Source: Eubacterium sp. (GTDB lineage: Bacteria > Bacillota > Clostridia > Oscillospirales > Acutalibacteraceae). Taken from it: a DNA stretch of 22,256 bases. The stretch lies in NCBI GenBank assembly GCA_017543415.1, contig JAFYGD010000119.1, positions 1 to 22,256 on the forward strand, read 5' to 3'. The notes below the pieces were generated by a model. The model ran no database searches, had not been told where the DNA came from, and worked only from the letters and a program-made list of their open reading frames with translations. This document shows positions 15,312 through 22,256 of this stretch, one piece after another. Position numbers and translations under genes: made by a program. Positions within the stretch are counted from its first letter, which is position 1. Every line of letters starts with the position of its first letter.

Positions 15312-16847
15312 TTATACCTTCTGTTCTGCTGTTTCGGGTTCGGCTTCAACTGTATCCATATAATCGGATATTCTCTTCTTTCTGGATTCGGAAAGCTCAT
15401 AGTACATTCTTTCACGCGCCTTTTTGTTGATAGGCCATAAAAGCTTGGGAACAATTCCGAGAGCGCTTGTTACAAGCGGTACAACCGTACAAAGAGCAAA
15501 CAGCCAGAATTTTGTTTTTTCGTCCTGAGTACCGATTTTGAGTCCCTGAACGTAACCGATTTTTTTCATAATAAGGGTTCGTATTGTACCCATAACAATA
15601 CCCTGCATTTTCAGCACGAACCCTCGGGCAACGCCCGTGGTTGCTTCCATACGGTAGCCGTGCTTCCATTCGCAGTAGTCCATAGCCTCGTTCCACAAGT
15701 CGGTATTGATTACCTTGTTTACACCGAACAGCAGTTTGACCAGGAACTCCCTCAGTCCGTAGGCAAACAGCATCGGTTTCAGCTTCAGGTAATTCTTGTT
15801 GTACATACCGAACAGGAAGAAACCAAGCGTTACCATATCTCCGTAGAAATCGGCTCCAACCCAGATTGCTCTTGAGGAGAAGCGCTTGCGTATAGGAGCA
15901 ACAAAAGCATAGCTTATGCTTCCTACGGGGCCTGAAATTCCGCTTACAAGGGCAAGAATTGTGTTAATCATCGAGCTTCCGCCGTGAACATCAATCCAGT
16001 AGTTGCGCTCGTCGGTACCTACACCGAAGCCGCCGAGGAAATCGGAAAGGCACATGAGAAGTACGGGATAGTTGGTAAAGATAGCCCTTAAGCCCTCTTT
16101 AATGCTCGGCCTTTCAATACTCTGCGGAACACGCTCTTTTGAAACGAGGAAGAACCACAGCGTAAACGCACAGGAAATTAAAGCGGTTGCACTGCCCATT
16201 CCTACAAATATGTTGCGCAGCGGGACGTTAAGCCTTCCCGTTGTTACCATATCGTAAAGGAATCCCATTACGTATCCGGGTATATCCTCGCCCATATAGC
16301 CCGTTAAAAGCTCGGCGAGAGTAATAAGCTTTATACGCTCGTTGGGGTTGGGCGTTATGGTTGACATATAACCGCTTTTTGCAACGCTTGTAAACGTTCC
16401 TGCGGTTTCCGTAATAACATTAAAAGCAAAGTAGAATATCAGCTTGGGTACAAAGGTTGCGCTCGTTCTCGGGAAGAAGAACGGAATGAACCAGTACAAA
16501 AGACCGATAAGCGTAAGCGGTATCTGGAAGGATATCAGGTAAGGCCTGAACTTACCGAGCCTTGTTCTTGTGTTATCAACAAGCGCGGCGATTACCGTAT
16601 CGTTAATAACGTCCCATGCGCCGGTAAAAATATTTACAATAGCGGAAATACCGAAGTCGATTTTAACAACGTCCCATATAAAACGGTCTTTGTAGTTGTT
16701 TATATGGAAGGAGTTGGAAAAGTCGTTAAACAGATAAGCTAAGGTTTCCTTTGTGCCTACATAGTTGAAGCTTCGGTAAATGTTCGCCTGCCTTTTAAGC
16801 TGCTGAGGCGTTTTGGCATGCTTTTCATCAATTACCTGCCGGCTCAT
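15312..16847 (-). CDS. GPH-type (MFS_2) sugar:cation symporter
   Basis: A 511-residue polytopic membrane protein with about 12 hydrophobic segments. The early loop motif DNTRTRLGKFRPYLI, preceded by WDVINDTVIAALV, matches the glycoside-pentoside-hexuronide:cation symporter family, and YCEWKHGYRMEATTG matches its late conserved YxEWKxGxR motif. The family carries oligosaccharides or glycosides with Na+ or H+. The N-terminal 40 residues are long and polar (NIYRSFNYVGTKETLAYLF). The start at 16847 overlaps the end of the upstream gene by 20 bases and has GGAGGTG 7 bases upstream. Co-transcription with GH78 suggests a rhamnose-containing glycoside as substrate, which is inference. Confidence 0.9.
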   Translation of the reverse strand: MSRQVIDEKHAKTPQQLKRQANIYRSFNYVGTKETLAYLFNDFSNSFHINNYKDRFIWDVVKIDFGISAIVNIFTGAWDVINDTVIAALVDNTRTRLGKFRPYLISFQIPLTLIGLLYWFIPFFFPRTSATFVPKLIFYFAFNVITETAGTFTSVAKSGYMSTITPNPNERIKLITLAELLTGYMGEDIPGYVMGFLYDMVTTGRLNVPLRNIFVGMGSATALISCAFTLWFFLVSKERVPQSIERPSIKEGLRAIFTNYPVLLMCLSDFLGGFGVGTDERNYWIDVHGGSSMINTILALVSGISGPVGSISYAFVAPIRKRFSSRAIWVGADFYGDMVTLGFFLFGMYNKNYLKLKPMLFAYGLREFLVKLLFGVNKVINTDLWNEAMDYCEWKHGYRMEATTGVARGFVLKMQGIVMGTIRTLIMKKIGYVQGLKIGTQDEKTKFWLFALCTVVPLVTSALGIVPKLLWPINKKARERMYYELSESRKKRISDYMDTVEAEPETAEQKV

Positions 16848-17931
16848 CTGTTTTCACCTCCATTTCCGTTGCGTAAACAATAAGACTGTCGGAGTAAGTG
16901 TGGCCGTCGTATTCAAGGGTAGCGGTAACGGTTACCGGCTCCTCCTGAGCACCCTTTACGGTCATTACACCGTCCTTGTCAATTTCAAGCAAGCCGTCCT
17001 TTGAAACGTCAAAGGTAAGCTTGTAATCTTCTTTGGTTGCATTGCTGTTAACCCTTACCTCAAGCGGAAGCGCCTGCATATCGCTTTTCTGGAGCGCAAG
17101 CTGTCTTGAAGTAAAGTGTATTCCGTAATTGAAAAAGTCAATGCTCTGTACGGTTTCATATGGGAGTTCAAACTGTTCGTTTTCTCCCTCTCCGAGCGCT
17201 TTGTATGCGTCTGTGAAGGAAACCGCCGCCTTAATTACAGTGTTGCGCTTGAACTCTGTATGAACGAGCAAATCATTGTAATAAGCAATTTTAAAGCTTA
17301 CGGTAAAGCCTTCGGGAACTATATCAAGCGAAGCAACCGTTAAAACGGGAGCAAGCTCTTTTTCAACGTTTTTTAATACCTCGCCGTCAAGCATTGCTTT
17401 TTTGTCAATCTTTTCGGGCTTAACGGTAAGGGTTATGTAGTAATTACCGTCGTCTACGGTTTCTTCGTTTTCATCAACATATCCCCTTGTTGCAGTGAAA
17501 TCCGTAACGTCGGCTTTGGTAAAGCCAAGCGGGGGAATATCCTTTGACCGGGTTACCAAAGTATTTTCATTTGACGGATAAAGCGCGCTTATTTCACCCT
17601 GTGCCTTTTCAAGAACTCTTGAAAGCAGCTCGCTGTCGGTATCCGAAAGAGGAGTTGTTTTTTCGCCTTCCGTCAGGTGAACGTCGGTGTGAAGGCTTTC
17701 CTCAACATCGTCTGCCGTAACGGTTTTAACGTAAAGCGAGGAAACATAGTCAAACGCTTCCTCCTTCGTTGCGGGAAGGGCGCTTACGGGCTGTTCCTCA
17801 ATTATTTCGGGCATCTCAAAGCGCGGCTTGTTGATTTCCTTTTTTGCGTAAATCGAAAGGCAGGCAAAGCACGTTCCTATAAGGGCTAATACACCTGCAA
17901 CGCCAAGAATTATCTTCATTGATTTCTTCAC
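16828..17931 (-). CDS. membrane-anchored protein with C-terminal Ig-like (Big2-type) domain
   Basis: A 367-residue protein not matched to a named family. A single hydrophobic segment (about residues 5-28) near the N-terminus looks like an uncleaved anchor; two cysteines there (IGTC, CFAC) do not make a proper lipobox. The middle (about 50-290) is acidic and strand-rich, facing outward if the anchor is N-in. The last 60 residues (FDVSKDGLLEIDKDGVMTVK, ending SDSLIVYAT) have the pattern of a bacterial Ig-like group 2 domain. Start codon is GTG at 17931, overlapping the previous stop as GTGA, with GGAGG 10 bases upstream; the ATG at 17919 is too far from that site. It may bind wall or glycan, but this is not shown. 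Confidence 0.65.
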   Translation of the reverse strand: MKKSMKIILGVAGVLALIGTCFACLSIYAKKEINKPRFEMPEIIEEQPVSALPATKEEAFDYVSSLYVKTVTADDVEESLHTDVHLTEGEKTTPLSDTDSELLSRVLEKAQGEISALYPSNENTLVTRSKDIPPLGFTKADVTDFTATRGYVDENEETVDDGNYYITLTVKPEKIDKKAMLDGEVLKNVEKELAPVLTVASLDIVPEGFTVSFKIAYYNDLLVHTEFKRNTVIKAAVSFTDAYKALGEGENEQFELPYETVQSIDFFNYGIHFTSRQLALQKSDMQALPLEVRVNSNATKEDYKLTFDVSKDGLLEIDKDGVMTVKGAQEEPVTVTATLEYDGHTYSDSLIVYATEMEVKTDEPAGN

Positions 17932-18848
17932 TGTGTATTCGCCTCCTCTTCTGCCTTTGCCGTGGCTTCAAGTTCGGCTTCAAGCTCAGCTGCGGCTTCC
18001 TCTTCCATTGCCTGCTGGAATTCCTTCATTCTTGCTTCGTATTCCTCCTCGCTTTCAAAAACGGGGAGCGGCAAATCGTCAAGGTTAACCTCGCCGCTTT
18101 TAACCTTTTTAAGCAGCTCCTTGCGCCTTGGGTCGTATTCCCTGTAAACGGGTTCAACGCCCTTCTTCAGCATTTTTGCATTGATTATTACAATGATTAA
18201 ATGCAGAATTACGCACGCAAGACCTCCAAAGCCGATTGCAAACGAATTGCGCTCGCTTCCTGCGGGAATAATTACGGTTTTGCAAACAAGGGCTGCAATC
18301 TGCGCTCCTGCGGCAAAAATGCAGGCAATAACCGAAATTATTTTAAGCGCCTTTGCTGTTTTATCCGGGCTGATAAAGCTGAGAAGATAAACAACAAACA
18401 TAACCACGTCGGCCAGAGCAAGCAGAACAAAGAATGCAAGAACAATCAGTATTCCGAGCGTTGCTTTTGAAAACAGCGCGCTCTGTAGGAATTTCGGTAG
18501 GCTTAAAAGCAATCCGCTGCTGAAGGACTGAATTATTCCAATCAGCCCCGCCGAAAGCTTTTCCTCATAAAACGGAAGTCTGTATGTAACGGAAGCAAAC
18601 GGTATCATCAGCGCACAGATTGAGCCGATAAGGAATACCATTCTCATAATCGCAAGAAAGCTGCCGATGAATACGGCTTTTATTTTTGCAATCACCATTC
18701 GCGCTCTTGCGTTTTCAAGCTCCGTCCTTTTTGCGTCGCGCGCAAGTTCGTCATCCTGGATGTAATATAAAATATTTACACCGCAGTGACGGCAGTTCGG
18801 TTTTAAATCATAAAACGGAATCTCGCCACCGCACTTAGGACATTTCAT
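17928..18848 (-). CDS. zinc-ribbon membrane protein, function unknown
   Basis: A 306-residue protein. It opens with a zinc ribbon (C3, C6, C19 and C22 in CPKCG and CRHCG). A charged stretch follows, then about four to five membrane segments near residues 60-86, possibly 100-118, 130-158, 166-190 and 203-224. The cytoplasmic tail is charged and from about 264 is almost pure Glu/Ala (helical, highly acidic). This architecture is common among uncharacterised Firmicutes proteins and gives no reaction. It starts 25 bases after the metallophosphoesterase with AAGGAGAG upstream, and its stop overlaps the start of the next gene by 4 bases, so the two products are likely made in fixed ratio and may form a membrane complex. 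Confidence 0.7.
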   Translation of the reverse strand: MKCPKCGGEIPFYDLKPNCRHCGVNILYYIQDDELARDAKRTELENARARMVIAKIKAVFIGSFLAIMRMVFLIGSICALMIPFASVTYRLPFYEEKLSAGLIGIIQSFSSGLLLSLPKFLQSALFSKATLGILIVLAFFVLLALADVVMFVVYLLSFISPDKTAKALKIISVIACIFAAGAQIAALVCKTVIIPAGSERNSFAIGFGGLACVILHLIIVIINAKMLKKGVEPVYREYDPRRKELLKKVKSGEVNLDDLPLPVFESEEEYEARMKEFQQAMEEEAAAELEAELEATAKAEEEANTQ

Positions 18849-18873
18849 TTTCCATACTCTCCTTTCCCGTAAG

Positions 18874-20283
18874 CTATTTAAGTGAAAATTCTATTTCATC
18901 ATCGCTGCCTGTACGGCAGTTGTATAGAAAATCCTGAGCTATTTCCGCAAGGGATGAGCCCTCGGGAATAATCTTTTTTACCGCCTTTATATTGAAGCGG
19001 TTTACAATTCTGTCCGCGCGTTCGGCGGCTCCGTTGAGCGCCGTGTATTCAACCGTACCCGGTTCAAAAGGCGCGTTGCCCGTAAAAATATGGGCAAGAA
19101 TTGTAAACGCAGCGTCAATAAGGTATTTATCCTTTGCCTCCTGCTTTTGCTCGGGGGACATTGTTTTCCATACCCTTCCGAGCTTTGCGGCAAATGAGAG
19201 CTTAACGCTCTGCGCCTTTTTGCTTAAAGCTTTAATTGCCGTTTTGTGCTTTTTCAGTTTGTCAACCGAAAGGTAGCCCTCCGCAAGCTCAAGAAAAGCG
19301 CTGAAATCGTTTGCGGCAAGCGGAATAAGCTTTTCCCATATTCCGGGGAAGTTGCGGTAATACAGCTCTTTATCAAGCTCAATTCCTATGCTTTTAACGC
19401 TGCATATACCCTTATCCGCGTCAATGTCAATCTTACGCATTTTGCCCTTTGAATTTGCAAGGGCAATCGTTGCAATATCAAGAAACCAGCTTCCGTTTTC
19501 GCCGGTATATTTTCGTATGCTCTGAACGTGGGTGTGGCCTGTAAAAACAACTCTTACATCGTTTTCACACATAATATCCCAAAGCTCGCGGTAACCGCCG
19601 TAAAGCTCATAATCGGCAAAGTGACGGTAAACCTCCCACGGGGGAAGCACCGGGTGGTGAGTTGCAAGAAGAACAAAGTCTCCGCTTTTCTTTGCGTTTT
19701 TTATTTCATCTTTCAGCCACTTAACGCCGTCCTCGAAAAGTCCGCAGTAGCCGCCGCCGTTGCCGTTGTCAATAATTGAAATAAGCCTTGCACCTTCGCA
19801 AAGCCGAACGGTGAAAGAGCCGCTTTCGCGGTGAACGCTGAGAGCCTGCTTCGGTCCGTAGTCAAAGTAGAAATCAAAAAGCCCGTCCTTTTTCATTGAC
19901 TCAATCGGTTCGGTTCCGGCTTGGGTATACCTGCGGCCTTCAAAGGTGTTGTTGTCCTCGCCGCCGCCGCTGTAATCGTGCGTTGCGTAAATGACGTAAA
20001 CTTTTTTCCCTGCGCTTACAAGCTTTTCAAGCCTTTCCCTGAATTCATAGTGGGAAAGCATATCGCAGTTATTTATGTTGTCGCCGGTAAAAAGCACGGT
20101 GTCGGTATCCGTATCAGCGATTATCTTATCAATATAAGCGTCAAGTATTTCGGGCGTGTCTTTAAGCAGAATCTGGTCGCTGCGTTCACGGAAGGTGAAG
20201 GGCTTGCCCTCTACCCAGGTCTTTTTTGATACGTAGTGTGAATCGGTAAGCAAATAAAACGATGTGTTTTTTATAGTCCTCAC
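18874..20283 (-). CDS. calcineurin-like metallophosphoesterase
   Basis: A 469-residue protein with the metallophosphoesterase metal sites in order: D14 and H16 in TDSHY, GDN at 67-69, THD at 101-103, THHP from 208 and GHTH at 249-252. The usual GNHD block reads ATHD, so the metal-ligand Asn is replaced by Thr. No signal peptide or membrane segment is seen. About 170 C-terminal residues (from 300) are helical, Lys-rich and lack a known fold. The start codon is GTG at 20283 with AGAGG 8 bases upstream. It lies 34 bases after the GH78 gene. The substrate is unknown; dephosphorylating an imported sugar or phosphodiester would fit the operon but is inference. Confidence 0.83.
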   Translation of the reverse strand: MRTIKNTSFYLLTDSHYVSKKTWVEGKPFTFRERSDQILLKDTPEILDAYIDKIIADTDTDTVLFTGDNINNCDMLSHYEFRERLEKLVSAGKKVYVIYATHDYSGGGEDNNTFEGRRYTQAGTEPIESMKKDGLFDFYFDYGPKQALSVHRESGSFTVRLCEGARLISIIDNGNGGGYCGLFEDGVKWLKDEIKNAKKSGDFVLLATHHPVLPPWEVYRHFADYELYGGYRELWDIMCENDVRVVFTGHTHVQSIRKYTGENGSWFLDIATIALANSKGKMRKIDIDADKGICSVKSIGIELDKELYYRNFPGIWEKLIPLAANDFSAFLELAEGYLSVDKLKKHKTAIKALSKKAQSVKLSFAAKLGRVWKTMSPEQKQEAKDKYLIDAAFTILAHIFTGNAPFEPGTVEYTALNGAAERADRIVNRFNIKAVKKIIPEGSSLAEIAQDFLYNCRTGSDDEIEFSLK

Positions 20284-20317
20284 CTCATTTTCCTCTAATT
20301 ATAATTTAAAAGAAAAA

Positions 20318-22256
20318 TTAACAACTTTCAACTGTAATTTTATTTATTCCGTCTTTGAGCGGATAGGTTTTGCCGAAAAGCACGGCTTCAGCCTTACAAC
20401 CCGAAGGAACCGTAAATTCATATTTCCAGCCGTTTTCTGTCATTTCGCAGCTTGATTCAGCCTTGCCGTGTACGGTTTCAATTGAAGCCTTTACGCACGG
20501 GATTCGCTTGTCGGAATACGGTGCAAAAAGGATTTTCTTATATCCCGGTTCCTCCTCAACAGGAGTGATTCCAGCAAGGCGCCTGAACATCCAGGATAAA
20601 ACGCTGCCGTAAGCGTAATGATTAAACGAATTCATACCGGGGTCTGCAAAGCGTCCGTCAGGGAAAATTCCGTTCCAGCGTTCCCATATTGTGGTAGCGC
20701 CTTTTGTTACGGGGTATAGCCATGAGGGATATTCGGTTCTTAAAAGCAAATCAACGGCAAGCTCGTCTTCACCTGCTATGCTTAGCGCGTCAAGCAGATA
20801 TGTTGAGCCAATAAAGCCCGTTGTAATTCTTCCGTGCTTCCTTACGTTTTCCGTAAGCTGAGCGCAGGTGATTTCCGGCTTATCGGTAAGCTCAAAGATG
20901 ATTGCAAGCACGGCAGCTGTCTGGGTTTCCTGCTTCATTCTGCCGTTTTCCATATATTCGCTTCTGAAAAACTTAATTGTGTTTTCAAGGTGTTCAGGAT
21001 AATCGCCGTTGTCATAACCGAGCAGCTCGTTTGCCTTGATTAAGGTGCGGAGTCCGTTTGCAAGAAAAGCCGTTGCTATCAATCCGCAGTCGGTACCGCT
21101 GTAAGCGGATTCGCTGTTGAGATCCTCAAGGCTTAACCAGTCGCCAAAGCCGCCGTTTGTCCACGGATGCCTGATTTCTCCGCCGCCGTTTCTGCGGCAT
21201 TCGTCAAGCATAAAATCAATCCAGTTTTTCATCATTTTATAGTGGCGTGCAAGTATTCCCTTGTCACCGTATGCCATATAAAGCTCCCACGGCATAATCA
21301 TTGCAACATCAGCCCAGGCAGGGGAAGCATAGCCGTCCGGACCATTCCAGTAAATGTTGCTGTACGGTGCAACGTGCGGAAGAGAGCCGTCTGCAAGCTG
21401 GTCTGCTTCAAGGTCGTTAAGCCATTTTTCACAAAACTCCTTAACGTCAAAATTGATTGCCGCCGTACGTGAGAACATTGCGGCATCTCCTGTCCAGCCG
21501 AGCCTTTCGTCACGCTGCGGACAGTCGGTCGGAACGTCAAGGAAGTTGCCCTTTTGTCCCCATACAACATTTTTTGCAAATTTATTAAGCAGCTCGTTTG
21601 CACATGAGAAATAGCCCGTTCTCTTCATTTCGGAATGAACAACGATTGCCGTGAAATCTGAAGGGTTAATATCGTCAAGCCCGATAATCTGTATGTAGCG
21701 GAAGCCGTAGAAGGTGTAAACCGGCTTTACGGTAAACGGCTCGCCGCCTGCAATTACGGTATAGGTTGCTTTAGCTCCCCTGAGGTTATCGGTATAAACG
21801 TTGCCATCCTTATCAAGCACCTCAAAATGCTTTATCATTATCTCTGTTCCTGCAGGAGCTTTTCCTGAAAACTCAATATATCCCGTAATCTCCTGACCGA
21901 AATCTATTACCTTTTCACCCTTAGGTGTAATGATGAGCTGTCCGTTTGTAAAGCGCTCCTGCTCGCGAATCGGAACTCCCTCGTACGGAATTAGCATATT
22001 CCTTGTGTAATCAATTTCAACAGCAGGCGTGCGCTCACAGCTTTTAATACGCAGGTCAACCGTTTCACCGTCATATATGTCATTGAAGATAACGTTATTT
22101 TTAGCGGTTTCCCAATCACTGTTGGTAAGGATTTCCTCGGTTTCTCCGTCCTGATAGATTATAGTAAGCGCGCCGATAATTGCCGCTTCATCGTGCATAA
22201 GATTATCGCAGCCCCACGCGTCTACTCCGTGGAAAAACCAGCCCTTGCCAACGCCA
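20318..22256 (-). CDS. GH78 alpha-L-rhamnosidase, N-terminal end outside window
   Basis: Removes terminal alpha-L-rhamnose from plant glycosides or pectin side chains. About 645 residues are visible; the frame is open to the right edge, where GVGKGWFFHG joins the first beta-sandwich, so the ATG at 22198 is internal. In order: end of the N-terminal carbohydrate-binding domain with DWETAKNNV, the concanavalin-like domain (VIDFGQEITGYIEF), the (alpha/alpha)6 barrel with PTDCPQRDERLGWTGDA (general acid Glu near base 21508), the second catalytic Glu in TTIWERWNG (near 20685), and the C-terminal sandwich ending at 20318. Full-length members have 850-1000 residues. It is the first visible gene of the six-gene minus-strand run. 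A TATAAT at 20298-20303 after its stop has only a poor -35 partner. Confidence 0.94.
   Translation of the reverse strand, partial: GVGKGWFFHGVDAWGCDNLMHDEAAIIGALTIIYQDGETEEILTNSDWETAKNNVIFNDIYDGETVDLRIKSCERTPAVEIDYTRNMLIPYEGVPIREQERFTNGQLIITPKGEKVIDFGQEITGYIEFSGKAPAGTEIMIKHFEVLDKDGNVYTDNLRGAKATYTVIAGGEPFTVKPVYTFYGFRYIQIIGLDDINPSDFTAIVVHSEMKRTGYFSCANELLNKFAKNVVWGQKGNFLDVPTDCPQRDERLGWTGDAAMFSRTAAINFDVKEFCEKWLNDLEADQLADGSLPHVAPYSNIYWNGPDGYASPAWADVAMIMPWELYMAYGDKGILARHYKMMKNWIDFMLDECRRNGGGEIRHPWTNGGFGDWLSLEDLNSESAYSGTDCGLIATAFLANGLRTLIKANELLGYDNGDYPEHLENTIKFFRSEYMENGRMKQETQTAAVLAIIFELTDKPEITCAQLTENVRKHGRITTGFIGSTYLLDALSIAGEDELAVDLLLRTEYPSWLYPVTKGATTIWERWNGIFPDGRFADPGMNSFNHYAYGSVLSWMFRRLAGITPVEEEPGYKKILFAPYSDKRIPCVKASIETVHGKAESSCEMTENGWKYEFTVPSGCKAEAVLFGKTYPLKDGINKITVESC

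Noticed and set aside
17919..17931. ATG at 17919 as the start of the Ig-like anchored protein
   Set aside because: It is about 22 bases from the only GGAGG; the GTG at 17931 has suitable spacing and a GTGA overlap with the previous stop.
20298..20324. Internal promoter between GH78 and the metallophosphoesterase (TTGTTA, 15 bases, TATAAT, minus strand)
   Set aside because: The -35 box is poor and the spacer is too short; the 34-base gap is simply A/T-rich. Weak activity cannot be excluded.
1..22256. CRISPR array, tRNA or rRNA gene, insertion sequence, phage or toxin-antitoxin genes
   Set aside because: No regularly spaced repeats, cloverleaf candidates, transposase or integrase motifs, or terminal inverted repeats were seen; gene-free gaps are all below about 130 bases.

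Overview
The window carries 18 protein-coding loci, two of them broken and two cut by the edges. It looks like a Gram-positive anaerobe of the class Clostridia, probably an Oscillospiraceae/Ruminococcaceae-like gut or rumen bacterium. The reasons are a murI-DUF1934-argS block, a SpoIIE-type sporulation phosphatase, a zapA-U32-maf block, AGGAGG-type ribosome binding sites, a rubredoxin, and many plant-glycan enzymes (GH27, GH78, and a GH3 whose domain order is the one known from rumen Ruminococcus and Butyrivibrio). No tRNA, rRNA, CRISPR array, insertion sequence or phage gene was seen.

Layout. (1) 1-3942, plus strand: end of glutamate racemase, a DUF1934 protein, arginyl-tRNA synthetase and a radical SAM/SPASM protein form one tight operon, closed by a bidirectional terminator. 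(2) 3976-7922, minus strand: zapA, a U32/DUF3656 protein (RlhA-like) and maf run from a strong promoter with a palindrome in its spacer; a PHP phosphoesterase follows from its own promoter. (3) 7992-9357, minus: a GH27 glycosidase with a full-consensus promoter. (4) 9360-11699, minus: a shortened, frameshifted spoIIE, then a degenerate, shortened, frameshifted GlmS-like gene. (5) 11823-14394, plus: a domain-swapped GH3 beta-glucosidase and a very short rubredoxin, ending at a second bidirectional terminator. (6) 14436-22256, minus: a compact six-gene run of GH78 rhamnosidase (cut by the right edge), metallophosphoesterase, zinc-ribbon membrane protein, membrane-anchored Ig-like protein, GPH-type sugar symporter and an alkaline-phosphatase-superfamily hydrolase.

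How the parts work together. Regions 1 and 2 are housekeeping (wall precursor, tRNA charging, division, RNA modification, nucleotide sanitation). Regions 3, 5 and 6 are glycan utilisation: sugars taken up by a GPH-type symporter would be cut inside the cell by glycosidases, none of which shows a signal peptide where its N-terminus is visible.

Most worth a second look is region 4. The SpoIIE phosphatase domain is well conserved but has lost most of its membrane and regulatory part and needs a one-base shift at a run of eight T. The coupled downstream gene is a GlmS relative with its catalytic Cys replaced by Ser, its glutamine-binding Arg motif gone, only one SIS domain, and another one-base shift. 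Either this is a sporulation locus in decay, or a pair reshaped for another role, or the shifts are sequence errors. The uncharacterised six-gene operon in region 6 is the second candidate for something new.
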